NCBI GenBank assembly: GCA_002077045.2
Contig: KZ111178.1
Location: forward strand, 62,001-126,000
From: Rachicladosporium sp. CCFEE 5018
Taxonomy: Eukaryota; Ascomycota; Dothideomycetes; Cladosporiales; Cladosporiaceae
Direction of reading: 5' to 3'
Length of the DNA: 64,000 bases
Of the stretch, positions 52,690-63,532 are shown piece after piece. Position numbers and translations under genes: made by a program. Positions within the stretch are counted from its first letter, which is position 1. Every line of letters begins with the position of its first letter. The notes below the pieces were generated by a model. That model worked only from the letters and a program-made list of their open reading frames with translations, searched no databases and had not been told where the DNA came from.

Positions 52690-54687
52690 ATGCACCTCGA
52701 TGACAATGAGTCTGAATCACTCAAAACGTGGGTCATCAAGCGTCTATCAGATATTTCTGACGCCGATAGCGATGTGCTGGCCGATTACGTGTTGGCTTTG
52801 GTAAAAAGCGACGACCCAGATGCGGTGGTTAGAGACACATGCATTACGAATCTCCAGGACTTCCTTCAGGACAGCACAGAGTCGTTTGTTGACGAAGTCA
52901 TTGCCGTGATCACTAAGAAGCAGTTCAATCCGTCTCATGTCCCCGCAACGACAGGAGTCGCGCCAAACGGTAATGGATCGCTCAAACGCAGCCTCCAAGA
53001 TGATGGCGAGGCAGAGAGCTTGCCGTATTATGGCGACGTCGGGCATCGGCCCAGCAAGCAGATGCGTCGCGGAAACGCACGCGGTGGACGCTTTCAACAA
53101 CCGCCACAGCAGCAGTGGCAACCTGGAAACCAGCTGCCGGCACCTCCAAATGCACCGACAGTGGACGGGAATAGTCCCTTTGCGGCTTTGTTGGCGATGC
53201 AACAGATGATGGGTCTACCTCCTTTACCAGGTATGCCACCAATGCCATCACCGCAACCCTACCATACAAGTGGGCATGCCTCGGCGAAATCTGGTCGGCG
53301 ATGCTATGATTACGATGCAAAGGGCTATTGCGCGAAGGGCGCATCGTGCAATTTCGAGCATGGTGAAGACGCTATCATTCTGCCGCCTAACGAGCCTTAC
53401 GATCCGTCCAATTCGACACTAGCACAGTTCCCTGCCCCTTCGGACATACAGTACCGAGATGCCGCTTCCAGCAGAGGCAGAGGTCGCGGGCGAGGGCAAA
53501 GCGCGCATCGAGGCGGTAATCGACGCGCAGACATCTCTCACGCCGGTCAGAACTACGACCGAGCAAACACAACGATAGTCGTGGAACAGATCCCTGAAGA
53601 CCATTTTGATGAGAGCAACGTGCGCGACTTCTTCGGCCAGTATGGTCAGATTGATGAGGTAAGCATGCGCGCGTACAAGCGATTGGCAACGGTCAAATAC
53701 GATACATACGATGCCGCCAAGGCAGCATACGACAGCCCGAAGGTAGTGTTCGACAATCGCTTCGTCAAGGTATACTGGCACAAGATGGATGAACCTACGA
53801 GCAAGACCAATGGCCACAGACCTGTACAAGAGCTAGACACGGAGATAAAGGACGCAGAGCCGGTCCCAGAGGTCGACCTTGTAGCTATCGAGAAGAAGCA
53901 AGCAGAGGCTCAGAGGCGGCACGACGAGAACATCAAGCAAAGGGCTGCGGCAGATCAGCAGAGGACTGAATTAGACACAAAGCTCAAGTCGATGGAAGAG
54001 GAGAAGCGGAAGCTGGCTGCGAAATTGGCAAAGAAGGCTGGGAGAGCGGATGGTGCTTCGAATGGCGATACGGAGCAAGATCGAACGGCTGAGCTCAAGA
54101 AGCAACTTGCGCAACTTGAGGCTGAAGCTCGTGAATTCGGCATCGATCCGAGTGTACCTTCCGAAGCATGGTCGCCATACAACGCTAGAGGTAGAGGTGG
54201 CTACCGTGGGCGCGGTGCACCGAGAGGAAGAGGCTATCAACAGGGCTACAGGAACGGCTGGGCAGCGCCTAGTACACGTGGTGGTGCAGTCAAGAGGCTC
54301 GACAATCGCCCCAGGACCATATCCATCACGTTTCCAGACGGCGCATTCGATCAACACGACGAAGCACTGAAGCAGTACCTGCTGCTCAGTAATCACCTTG
54401 ACTTTGCGAACCTCTCGCGGCATCCTGATCGAGCAGACGCTGCTCTATTGGTCTTCGAGGAGCGCTATCGGGCGGAGAACTTCATGGCTGCTGCTGCTAG
54501 TGGCATTCCGCATATCGGGCAGGTGGCCCTAGCATGGCAGGCAAACCCACCGGCGGCTAAGATCGAAAGCGCGAATGGGGAGGTCACATCCGATGAAGCC
54601 TCGAAAATGGACATGAGCGATCCGGCTGGACTGCCTGAGACAGCGCAAGCATTTGACGTGGCGGACGAAGACGATCGCTGGGCGTGA
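52690..54687 (+). CDS. PWI/CCCH/RRM RNA-binding protein (RBM26/27-like)
   Basis: Single exon, 665 aa from the ATG at 52690 (a GTG five codons upstream is in frame). Residues ~5-75 look like a PWI-like fold (LKTWVIKRLSDISDADSDVL). A CCCH zinc finger at ~205-222 has the spacing C-x8-C-x5-C-x3-H (CYDYDAKGYCAKGASCNFEH). An RRM at ~300-370 begins NTTIVVEQIPEDHFDESNVR and has RLATVKYDTYDAAKAAYD. A charged coiled coil (~395-490) follows, then a Gly/Arg-rich stretch (RGRGGYRGRGAPRGRGYQQG) and a second RRM-like region (ISITFPDGAFDQHDE..DAALLVFEERY). The domain order matches RBM26/RBM27 and its fission yeast relative, which act with the nuclear RNA exosome (MTREC/PAXT-type) in RNA decay. Role here is by family. 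Confidence 0.88.
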   Translation: MHLDDNESESLKTWVIKRLSDISDADSDVLADYVLALVKSDDPDAVVRDTCITNLQDFLQDSTESFVDEVIAVITKKQFNPSHVPATTGVAPNGNGSLKRSLQDDGEAESLPYYGDVGHRPSKQMRRGNARGGRFQQPPQQQWQPGNQLPAPPNAPTVDGNSPFAALLAMQQMMGLPPLPGMPPMPSPQPYHTSGHASAKSGRRCYDYDAKGYCAKGASCNFEHGEDAIILPPNEPYDPSNSTLAQFPAPSDIQYRDAASSRGRGRGRGQSAHRGGNRRADISHAGQNYDRANTTIVVEQIPEDHFDESNVRDFFGQYGQIDEVSMRAYKRLATVKYDTYDAAKAAYDSPKVVFDNRFVKVYWHKMDEPTSKTNGHRPVQELDTEIKDAEPVPEVDLVAIEKKQAEAQRRHDENIKQRAAADQQRTELDTKLKSMEEEKRKLAAKLAKKAGRADGASNGDTEQDRTAELKKQLAQLEAEAREFGIDPSVPSEAWSPYNARGRGGYRGRGAPRGRGYQQGYRNGWAAPSTRGGAVKRLDNRPRTISITFPDGAFDQHDEALKQYLLLSNHLDFANLSRHPDRADAALLVFEERYRAENFMAAAASGIPHIGQVALAWQANPPAAKIESANGEVTSDEASKMDMSDPAGLPETAQAFDVADEDDRWA

Positions 54688-55376
54688 GAAGCGACCTGCG
54701 CAAGTGTCGAACGCTAGCATCGTCGAGCCGCTGTAGCAATATGTACAAGACTTCTTACTTCAACGCAGGTCCGATCAGTGAACGTTCTGTCAGTGTCGTG
54801 ACCAAGCAATCTCGCTTTCGCTGCTTACCAAGCGTGGAAGACGTGGCTGGCTGCAACAATGCAGGAACAGTACATATTCCACGGCACGTCGTGCGTCAAT
54901 GCTGATGTAAGAAGTCTAAGCCAGCGGAAAGTATATCATCAGCGCACTCCCTATATTCACCTTCCTCCCTCTTTGTCTCTACCTCTTTGTCTCTTCCTCT
55001 TCGTCTCCACTGGGTATGCTAACAGGCACAATAGCAGCTCGGCGCTCGAGTCAGGAGTTACAGCGCGATCGCGGGGCTGATCTGGACCCCATCAAGGAAT
55101 TGTCATGCTCGTCACTGTGCAGTGCCATGATCGCATCAATCGACTGCCGAACAATGCTACTACAACTAGCGAATAGATTCGACCGGACATGTACGCCGGT
55201 GACCACTAGGTGTAATTGCAGGAAGGTAGGGTCGAGGTAGGGGAAACTCAAATCGTCATAGAGAGGGGTGTTTCCTTCCATTCCTCAATTCATCCTAAGT
55301 TCTACTGTCCACCACCTTCACTCCCAGAATTTCCACGATTCAATTCGAAAGAAACACGCGAATCAACGCAATCAAC
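54688..55376. other. Intergenic region with pyrimidine-rich leader
   Basis: About 690 bases. A CT-rich tract (ctccctctttgtctctacct) near 54963-55010 may mark a transcription start region. No gene recognised. Confidence 0.35.
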
Positions 55377-56230
55377 ATGTCTTCTACCAAGCCAATCAAG
55401 CTGTACAGCCATGCGGGCGTACGTCTGCGACACAATCCCTTCCAATAGTAACCCAATGGGCTAATATGCATCGCAGGGACCGAACCCATGGAAGGTCGCG
55501 AGTACGATTCTATAAGCTACATCTGGATTTCCGACGGCAGAGGCTAACCGCGTGCCTTGCAGTCATGCTCAACGAGCTCGATATCCCATATGAGACCGAG
55601 CTCATGGACTTCACCAAGTTGCACCAAGAGCCATTCGAGACCACGAACCCCAATGGCCGTGTGCCCGCGATTGAGGACCCGAACACGGGCATCACTCTCT
55701 TTGAGGTAATGAATATCGTCCTACGGACTGCACGTGGTGTACTAATGCATTGACATCAGAGCGGCGCGATCCTCGAATACCTTGAGGAGACCTACGACAA
55801 GTCCAACAAGTTCCGCTACACTTCTTCCCCGGACAAATTCCTATCCCAGTCGTGGCTTCACTTTCAGACCTCCGGTCAAGGCCCATACTTCGGCCAGCGT
55901 GCCTGGTTCATCTTCTACCACCAGGAGAAGGGCCTGACCTCCGTTCTCGATCGCTACGCCAACGAGATTAGACGTGTGACCGGTGTCCTCGACGCTCACC
56001 TGAAGAAGCAGGGAACGCAGAACTTAGTTGGTGACAAGGTTACGTACGCCGACTTGGCGTGGGTTCCGTGGTATTGGTTGATTCCTGCCATTATGGGCGA
56101 AGAGGGCGGTATGGAGGACTTGCAAAAGAAGTTCCCGACCTTCGCTGCTTGGTTCGACAGGCTGTCGGCTAGGCCGGCTGTGAAGAAGGCGAGGGAGGAC
56201 AGGGACAAGGCTATGAAGGGCGGACACTAG
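55377..56230 (+). CDS. Glutathione S-transferase, Ure2/GTT-like
   Basis: Exons 55377-55418, 55477-55501, 55563-55705 and 55760-56230 (226 aa); introns 58, 61 and 54 nt keep the frame, the second with a CTAAC branch site. Exon 2 has only 25 nt. The joined start reads KPIKLYSHAGGPNPWKVAIM then LNELDIPYETELMDF, the thioredoxin-like GST domain, with NPNGRVPAIEDPNTGITLFE (cis-Pro) and SGAILEYLEETYD (glutathione-binding Ser). The C-terminal helical domain includes WLHFQTSGQGPYFGQRAWF, the motif of fungal Ure2-like GSTs. It lacks the Asn/Gln-rich prion domain of yeast Ure2. It conjugates or reduces substrates with glutathione; the specific substrate is unknown. It lies tail to tail with niiA. Confidence 0.9.
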
Positions 56231-56387
56231 ATTCGTCTCTAGACGAGTCGCTCATGCAAAATAGGGGTGATCGGCCGCGATATCGGTGTGTAGCCTACCA
56301 ATATGTCTGCAGTAGTCGCGCACGCAAAGTCGCCAAGCACGGCAGGAACGAGTGAAAACTCTACAATGATCTCATCTGTCATCTATT

Positions 56388-59300
56388 TCACCACTCCATG
56401 CTCGGTGCATTACCTTCCCCAGCGAGAATCTGCTGTGCCTTCGCGTCCTCTCCCATGCCATTCGGCAAATGGCTGACATTCTTCGACTTGCGTCCCTTCA
56501 TACTCGTAGCTTCTAAGACCTTATCCATCTTCTCGAAAGGCTTCTCCTCACCTTCGCGCTTGATCACGAACTTTTTTGTTCCTAATACCCCATCGAGCTC
56601 CTCCACAGGCGGCAGCTTGACGTAGACCAGTCCATCGTCTCTTGCCTCGACAGGGAACGTGGCGATGTTGACAGTATCGTCATTTCCACACTTGCCTGCG
56701 TTGTCACCCTTCAGCTCGTAGTTCCGCTTGTGGTACGGACAGCTGATCCACAGCTTGTCGGACTTGTAGTCATCGCCTATCAAGCCGTCGGACAGGACAA
56801 AAGCCCGCTTGTGAGGGCACATCTGCTGTGTAGCGTAGTACTGGCCCTTGACCTTGAATATCGCTAGTTGAGTGTCGCCTCTCTTGACAGCAAGCGAAGA
56901 GCCTGTGGCCGAGTCCGCGAATTGCTCGGACTTCGCCAAAGGTTGCCAGGCCAGCTCTGACCACTGCGTGCCACGGAAGTCTTCGGTGATGGACTCCTTG
57001 GGCCAGTATGTGGGTCGTGGCTGGCCGCGATCCTGGACATTCTCGACTGTGTCGACCGTCTCCTCGGTGTTGCCAAATTGCGAGAATAGCTTCAGTCGTT
57101 CGGGTGATTTGAGCACCTCTGTCCATTCGCAGAAGAACGTCCCGATGAGGTCTTGCATTTGCTTCTCCAGATCCGCACAGATACCGAGCTTGTCCTCCAG
57201 GATCACTTCGCGAAGGTACTTGATACCACCAGGCATGTTCTCGACCCATCGTGCAGTGCGCTGGAGCTTATCTGCCGTACGGATGTAGAAGCTGATGTAG
57301 CGGTCCAAGATCGGTATGACATCGTCTGGCGGTACATCCTTGGCAAGCAATTCGCTATGCCTGGGCTTCGCGCCTCCATTGCCACCGACGAAGATATTGT
57401 ACCCCTTCTCGGAAGCGATGAGACCGAAGTCCTTGTTCTGCGCCTCGGCGCACTCGCGTACACAGCCTGATACGCCGCCCTTGAACTTGTGCGGACTGCG
57501 GATGGACTTGTAGCGCTCTTCGAGGCGAACGGCCATACCCACACTGTCACCGATGCCGAAGCGACACCAAGTGGTGCCGACACATGATTTGACAGTACGA
57601 AGAGACTTGGCGTATGCGTGCCCAGACTCGAGGCCACCGTCTACTAGCTCGCGCCAGATCTTGGGCAGATCTTGCTTCTTCGCACCGAACATGTCAATGC
57701 GTTGGCCACCGGTGATCTTGCAGTACAGCTTGTACTTCTTAGCTACAGTGCCGATTATGATCAGCTTCTCAGGTGTGATCTCGCCACCAGAAACGCGAGG
57801 CACGACAGAGAACGTGCCGTTGCGCTGGATATTTGCAAGGAATCGATCGTTCGTGTCTTGCAGACCTCTTCGGTCATCGTCGAGCAGATGCTTGTTGTAC
57901 AGACTTGCGATAATGGAGCCGACGGTGGGTTTGCAGGCTTCGCATCCACTTGAGTTCGGGTCCTTGCCTGCTGCCGCCATGATCTCGGGGAAGCTCTGCA
58001 GCTTCTTGACATATATGATGTTGAACAGGTCGGCTCGCGAGTACTCGAAGTGCGGGCACAAGTGATTTTTGACTTCCTGACCCATCCCAGACATGGTCTT
58101 GTTGAAGATGGTTTGCACGAGCGGCATGCAGCCGCCACATCCTGTGCCGGCTTTCGTGCACGACTTCACGTCGCCGATAGATTTGCAGGTGCCATCCTTA
58201 ACAGCTTTCACTACGTCACCCTTCAGCACGTTGTGACACGAGCAGATCTGAGTGTCGTCTTCCAGGTCGTCGCCATCGTCTTCGCCTTTGCTCGCGCCAA
58301 GTATGAACTCTGACGGAGGTACCTCGAGAGCTTTCTGATTCTTGACCATCGGTACGAGCTTCACGTAATCCTTTGTGTCGCCGATCATCATACCGCCAAG
58401 CAGGTACTTGCCATCCTTAGAAAAGAGGTACTTCTTGTATACATTGTTGAAGGGGTCCTTGTAGGTCAACGCCTTGACGGACTGGGGCGATGTCCCGTTC
58501 GTCAATTCCTTGCTCGCGGGCTTGAGCTCTACACTCCCATCCTTCTTCGCCGCGCCTCGTCGAGTAGGCGCGTTCTTCGGCCCGTCTCGATCGGCAAAGA
58601 AGTCGCCAAAAGACGCGACTTCGACACCGAGCAGCTTCAGCTTCGTGCTCAGATCTGGACGCTTGAACCTCCGGGGTGCATGTGACTTCGCTTGTGTGAG
58701 GTTGAATGCGAGCACGTCTGCCATCTCCACACCAGGCGCAATCAAGCCGTATGTCTCGCTCTCCCAGCTTGCGCACTCGCCAATAGCATAGATGTCTTTG
58801 ATCGACGTTGACAGATCAGTGTTGACCACAATCCCGCCGCCTCGGTCCGCGCACTGGATGCCCGCTTTGCGAGCCAGCTCATCACGAGCTTTAATACCGA
58901 TTGCGAAGCAGATGCATGTGCAATCCATGCTTTCGCCGTCTTCGAATGTAACTCCGACTACGCTGTTGTCCGCGTCTGTGTTTATCTTGCCGACTCTCTT
59001 GCCGAGTAACACGTCCAGTCCCAATGCTCTGACCTGCTCCACGACCATACCGCCAGCATCTGCGTCCAATTGGCGACTGAGCACCCATCTGTTACGCTCG
59101 ATAAGTTTAACTTTGCTGAACTCCTCGAGGTCCATCATCGCCTTTGCGGCTTCCAGACCCAGTAACCCACCACCCACTACTGCACCTGTAGACCCATGCT
59201 TAGTCGCAGAGTATGCGATCAGTTTCTCCAAGTCTTCGATAGTACGGTAAACAAAGACACCCTTCGCATCGTGGCCGGGAGTGTGCTTCGGCAAGAGTGC

Positions 59301-59738
59301 GTCTGAGCCTGTGGCAAGGACTAGGATATCGTACGGTATCGTCTGGCCCTGTGAAGTCTCCACAGTCTTCTTCTCTGAGTCGATCGTGGTGACGAGCGTG
59401 TTGAGGTAATAGCTGAGCGAGCCTTCTGGCATCGACGCATACCATGAGTGTGGGTTGAGGTACAGATTCTCGACTTCGCGATGCTGGAAGAAGCTCGTCA
59501 AGCCGACTCGATTGTATGCAAGGTGCTTCTCCTCCCCAATGACAAGAATGTCATACTCCCGTCGCTTGACATCGAGCTTCATCAACTTCTCGATGAAGGA
59601 TATGCCTACCATGCCGAGCCCGACCACAATGATCTGCTTCCGGTCGGTGTTATGTGGAATCTCGTCCGCACTCTCCAGCTTCTCGACCGTCTCCGGAAGC
59701 ACATTGGCCTCCGGGTCGTTCCGTTCGCTGTTGCTCAT
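56388..59738 (-). CDS. niiA: Assimilatory nitrite reductase [NAD(P)H]
   Basis: Single exon, 1,116 aa, the usual length. Domains in order: FAD/NAD(P)H pyridine nucleotide oxidoreductase (IIVVGLGMVGISFIEKLMKL; second dinucleotide fold GAVVGGGLLGLEAAKAMMDL), a BFD-like [2Fe-2S] domain (ICSCHN..CTKAGTGCGGCMP), the sulfite/nitrite reductase half domains with siroheme-[4Fe-4S] cysteines (CVGTTWCRFGIGDSVGMAV; FKGGVSGCVRECAEAQNKDF), and a C-terminal Rieske-type domain (CPHKRAF..ISCPYHKRN). It reduces nitrite to ammonium with six electrons from NAD(P)H in the cytosol. It is divergent from the nitrate reductase gene, sharing a 1.07 kb promoter with NirA-type and GATA sites, the classical niiA-niaD arrangement of Aspergillus and many ascomycetes. 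Confidence 0.96.
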   Translation of the reverse strand: MSNSERNDPEANVLPETVEKLESADEIPHNTDRKQIIVVGLGMVGISFIEKLMKLDVKRREYDILVIGEEKHLAYNRVGLTSFFQHREVENLYLNPHSWYASMPEGSLSYYLNTLVTTIDSEKKTVETSQGQTIPYDILVLATGSDALLPKHTPGHDAKGVFVYRTIEDLEKLIAYSATKHGSTGAVVGGGLLGLEAAKAMMDLEEFSKVKLIERNRWVLSRQLDADAGGMVVEQVRALGLDVLLGKRVGKINTDADNSVVGVTFEDGESMDCTCICFAIGIKARDELARKAGIQCADRGGGIVVNTDLSTSIKDIYAIGECASWESETYGLIAPGVEMADVLAFNLTQAKSHAPRRFKRPDLSTKLKLLGVEVASFGDFFADRDGPKNAPTRRGAAKKDGSVELKPASKELTNGTSPQSVKALTYKDPFNNVYKKYLFSKDGKYLLGGMMIGDTKDYVKLVPMVKNQKALEVPPSEFILGASKGEDDGDDLEDDTQICSCHNVLKGDVVKAVKDGTCKSIGDVKSCTKAGTGCGGCMPLVQTIFNKTMSGMGQEVKNHLCPHFEYSRADLFNIIYVKKLQSFPEIMAAAGKDPNSSGCEACKPTVGSIIASLYNKHLLDDDRRGLQDTNDRFLANIQRNGTFSVVPRVSGGEITPEKLIIIGTVAKKYKLYCKITGGQRIDMFGAKKQDLPKIWRELVDGGLESGHAYAKSLRTVKSCVGTTWCRFGIGDSVGMAVRLEERYKSIRSPHKFKGGVSGCVRECAEAQNKDFGLIASEKGYNIFVGGNGGAKPRHSELLAKDVPPDDVIPILDRYISFYIRTADKLQRTARWVENMPGGIKYLREVILEDKLGICADLEKQMQDLIGTFFCEWTEVLKSPERLKLFSQFGNTEETVDTVENVQDRGQPRPTYWPKESITEDFRGTQWSELAWQPLAKSEQFADSATGSSLAVKRGDTQLAIFKVKGQYYATQQMCPHKRAFVLSDGLIGDDYKSDKLWISCPYHKRNYELKGDNAGKCGNDDTVNIATFPVEARDDGLVYVKLPPVEELDGVLGTKKFVIKREGEEKPFEKMDKVLEATSMKGRKSKNVSHLPNGMGEDAKAQQILAGEGNAPSMEW

Positions 59739-59987
59739 CTTGCTAGAGGGAGGTGAACAAGCACCACAACAGTGATCCTAAGGCAAGAGTGAGAAATGGG
59801 AAGGAAAGGATGTAAGATCAATGACAGCAAGCCAACGAAAAGCTGTGCATTACCATATGCACGATACAGCCGCAGCTATCAAAGAAGTACACACTATAGC
59901 GCCGAAGGCATACAACGCGTGAGGGAAGGTTGATTGTGGTCCGCAGCGCGGTATCTGGACTGTGGCGGCCACAGAAACAGAACAGTG

Positions 59988-59995
59988 CCGCGGAG
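59988..59995 (-). promoter_or_regulatory. NirA-type binding site near niiA
   Basis: CTCCGCGG read on the minus strand, about 250 bases upstream of the niiA start. Matches the published A. nidulans NirA consensus CTCCGHGG exactly. Confidence 0.6.
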
Positions 59996-60531
59996 ACGAT
60001 GAGGGGACGCGGATGGCGAAGACATGACCTCTTGACATTGTTTCTCCGATTGCGATCGGAAGGGCATGGAGATGTCGAAGCGGAATGCAGACGAGACGCG
60101 TGCGTGAGGAGATAAGATAGCGTGTGGGTGATGTCAGTCTGTGACTGCGTACACTACATACCGATAGTCTCAAACTTGGCACTTTGTAGCCTCTTTCGAC
60201 CTCACTGCCAACGTTGCGACTTCCGTACAGGCCTCAACGCCACCTCATATCAAGCAGCGCGCAGCTCAAATGCTCGGGGTGGTTCGAGCAGCAGACTCGG
60301 CCTCATCAACACCGGGCAACGCGTGCTGAAGAGTACTGCTGTGGACATTCTGTTATCACGGCATCGCTGCACTATGCCTCTCTCGTCCATGCACGATAAG
60401 CGTCTGCGGATCTCAATGGTCAGCACGGCCAAGCACCAGGAGGATAGAGAATATCCGCCGACACCCCGGATCCTCAGTCCCCGCAGGCACGATTGTTTGC
60501 CGCATCTCAGATCTTGGTGTTGATGGTGTTC

Positions 60532-60539
60532 CTCCGCGG
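60532..60539 (+). promoter_or_regulatory. NirA-type binding site near niaD
   Basis: CTCCGCGG on the plus strand, about 270 bases upstream of the niaD start; nearly the mirror position of the site near niiA. Confidence 0.6.
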
Positions 60540-60810
60540 CCATAGCTGATTCCCTCTGCTTTTCCTTCTGTCTTGGTCAACAGTATGACGGAAAGGAACC
60601 CAGCGTCGCCACTTGGCGATCTTCTTTCGGACAATTTGGACCAGCTATGGGACGGATGCCTGCTGTGATCGAGTCTCGATGCGAGGAGCACCCGAGCTGA
60701 GTCGCTGCATTATCGTTCTGTATTTCGGTCTACCTTTCTTTGAACTCGAGTAGTCGCTTATGACGTTTCTCAACACTCTTGCTTAGCACACTGTCTTTCT
60801 GTTTCTCGCT

Positions 60811-63532
60811 ATGGCAACACATCAGCTGACTCAGGAGGATACGAAGCATCTGAGGAGGGTGTCGGCCGATTTGCCTCCATCTCCACCGGATTCAGAACAC
60901 AGCGATAGCGAAAAGGCTGAGGCGGACACCCAGCAGCTGACAACAAGACCATCGCACACAGATTTCCCTCTCCCACCAACTTCCACCGAACCCACCGCAG
61001 TACTTGAGCCAGACAAGAAGACGCCCGACAGCTGGCTTCCTCGAGATCCTAGATTAATACGACTGACTGGAGTGCATCCCTTCAACGTCGAGGCGCCACT
61101 CTCGGATCTGTACAACGAAGGCTTTCTGACAAGTCCCGAGCTCTTTTACGTCCGCAATCATGGCCATGTACCCCGCGTCGAGGAGGCCGATATACCCGAC
61201 TGGGAGTTCACGGTAGAGGGCCTGGTAGAGAACCCACTCACCCTCACGTTACGAGATCTCATAGCAGACTACAACAATGTCACCTATCCAATCACATTGG
61301 TCTGCGCCGGCAACCGAAGGAAGGAGCAGAATGTTGTGCGAAAGACGAAAGGCTTCTCGTGGGGCGCTGCAGGCGTCTCGACGGCACTCTCTACAGGTGT
61401 GGTGCTCGGTGATGTACTTGCCAAAGCGAAACCTATGCGAGGCGCGCGATATGTCTGCATGGAGGGCGCTGACAAGCTTCCGAATGGGTACTACGGGACA
61501 TCTGTCAAGCTTAATTGGGCGGTAGATCCGAACAAAGGCATGATGCTCGCACACAAGATGAACGGCGAGATGCTGAGACCCGATCATGGTAAGCCGCTGC
61601 GAGTGGTGATACCTGGTCAGATCGGTGGCCGAAGTGTGAAGTGGCTCAAGCGACTGATCATCACGAGTGAGCCAAGCGATAACTGGTACCACATCTACGA
61701 CAACCGAGTCCTGCCTACCATGGTCTCGCCGGAAGAATCTGCGAACAAGCCCGCATGGTGGATGGACGAGCGATACGCGATCTATGACTTGAGCACAAAC
61801 TCGGCAATCGCATACCCGGGACATGAGGAGCAGCTGTGCTTGGTGGGATCGGAGCCGAGTTATCGAGTGAAAGGGTACGCATATGGCGGGGGCGGTCGAA
61901 GAGTCACGAGAGTGGAGCTCTCAATAGACAAGGGCGTAACATGGCGACTAGCAAACATCGACTACGCCGAGGATCGCTATCGGGAAGCAGGGCGGCAACA
62001 GCTGTACGGTGGCGAGATGGACCTCGAGTGGCGGGAAAATTCGTTTTGTTGGTGCTTCTGGAACATCGACACGACCGTCTCGGAGCTGGCGGCGTCAAAC
62101 GACCTACTCGTACGCGCAATGGATGACAGCATGAATCTGCAGCCAAGAGACATGTACTGGAGTGTACTGGGTATGATGAACAACCCCTGGTATCGAATCA
62201 CCATCAGTAAGGAGAACGACTACCTAAGATTCGAGCACCCTACACAGCCAGCTCTTATGCCTGGAGGCTGGATGGAACGGGTCAAGAAAGCTGGTGGCAA
62301 CCTCACAAACGGGTACTGGGGCGAAAAGATCGAAGGCGACGACGCTCCTGAGCCGGTGACGGAAGCCGCAGCAGAAATCAAGATGACGAAACACGGTCTA
62401 GAGAAGGCCATAACGATTGACGAATTACGAAAGCATGACGGGGAGGATGAGCCATGGTTTGTGGTGAACGGTGAAGTGTACGACGGAACGGCCTTTCTCA
62501 AGGAGCACCCAGGTGGCGCCACGAGTATCTTCTCGGCAGCTGGACTGGACAGCAGCGACGAATTTTTGGCAATACGTGGGTGACACACTGGCTTGCTTGA
62601 CAATTTGTTACTGATGATCAACAGATAGCGATACAGCAAAAACCATGATGACAGACTATCACATCGGCTCGCTGGACGAAGATGGCCGTACAGCGCTCTC
62701 GACCAACGATGTCCAACCCGACCCGTCTGCCATACCATCATCCAAGTTCCTCGATTCACGCACCTGGAAGCGTGCGATACTTCACACTAAGACTAAAGTC
62801 TCCTGGGACACGCGAATATTTCGCTTCAAGCTCGAGCACGATGCTCAAACACTCGGTCTACTAACGGGGCAACACCTCATGATCCGACTGCGAGACCCGG
62901 TCACGAGGGAGGCGATCATCAGATCGTATACTCCGATTTCCGAGACCAGTCAAGAAGGCTTCATGGACGTGCTAGTGAAGATCTACTTCGACACCAAAGA
63001 GCGAAAGGGTGGGAAGATGTCGCTAGCCATGGACTCTTTACCTGTTGGCCACTTTGTCGAGTTTAAGGGCCCGATAGGTAAATTCGAGTATCTTGGTAAT
63101 GGCAAGTGTGCTGTCAACGGGAAGGAACGACAGATCAATACATTCCTAATGATCTGCGCTGGGAGCGGGATTACCCCGATATATCAAGTCTTCCGCGCCA
63201 TTATGCAGGATCGTGAGGATAAGACCAAGTGTGTGGTACTTGATGGCAATCGACTGGTGGAAGACATATTGTGTAAGTTCGATCTTGATGGGTTCGCGAA
63301 GGACAACGAGGAGAAGTGTCGGTTGCTGTACACTCTCACACAAGCACCTGAAAACTGGGAAGGACTAAAGGGCCGGATCGCAGCACCGCTGCTGAAGGAG
63401 CATGCGGTCAGAGAGGGGTTCTGCGAGGGCGAGGCAATGGTCTTGATCTGTGGACCAGAGGCATTGGAGAAGAGCGTGCACAAAGCATTACTCGAGATTG
63501 GGTGGAAGGACGAGGAGCTGATGTTCTTCTAG
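60811..63532 (+). CDS. niaD: Assimilatory nitrate reductase [NADPH/NADH]
   Basis: Exons 60811-62575 and 62625-63532 (890 aa), one 49-nt intron. After a Ser/Pro-rich N-terminus comes the molybdenum-cofactor domain (YVRNHGHVPRVEEADIPDWE; VCAGNRRKEQNVV with the Mo-binding Cys), then the dimerisation domain with VKGYAYGGGGRRVTRVELS. A cytochrome b5 domain has VVNGEVYDGTAFLKEHPGGA. The FAD domain has RSYTPISETSQEG and the pyridine nucleotide domain has ICAGSGITPIYQVF and CGPEALEKSVHKALL. The intron splits the codon of the second heme-ligand His (C|AT, in LAIHSDTAK). It reduces nitrate to nitrite in the cytosol, feeding the divergently transcribed niiA product. No nitrate transporter gene is seen downstream within the window. 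Confidence 0.96.

Larger units (their letters stand above)
59739..60810. promoter_or_regulatory. niiA-niaD bidirectional promoter
   Basis: The 1,072 bases between the two start codons contain two exact matches to the NirA consensus CTCCGHGG: CTCCGCGG at 60532-60539 (plus) and its complement CCGCGGAG at 59988-59995. GATA sites fitting the AreA consensus HGATAR are at ~60110-60119 (gagataagatag, two overlapping), near 60165 (cgatag), 60352-60357 (reverse) and ~60393 (cgataa). This supports nitrate induction and nitrogen metabolite repression of both genes. Frames inside the region have no recognisable domain. Confidence 0.7.
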
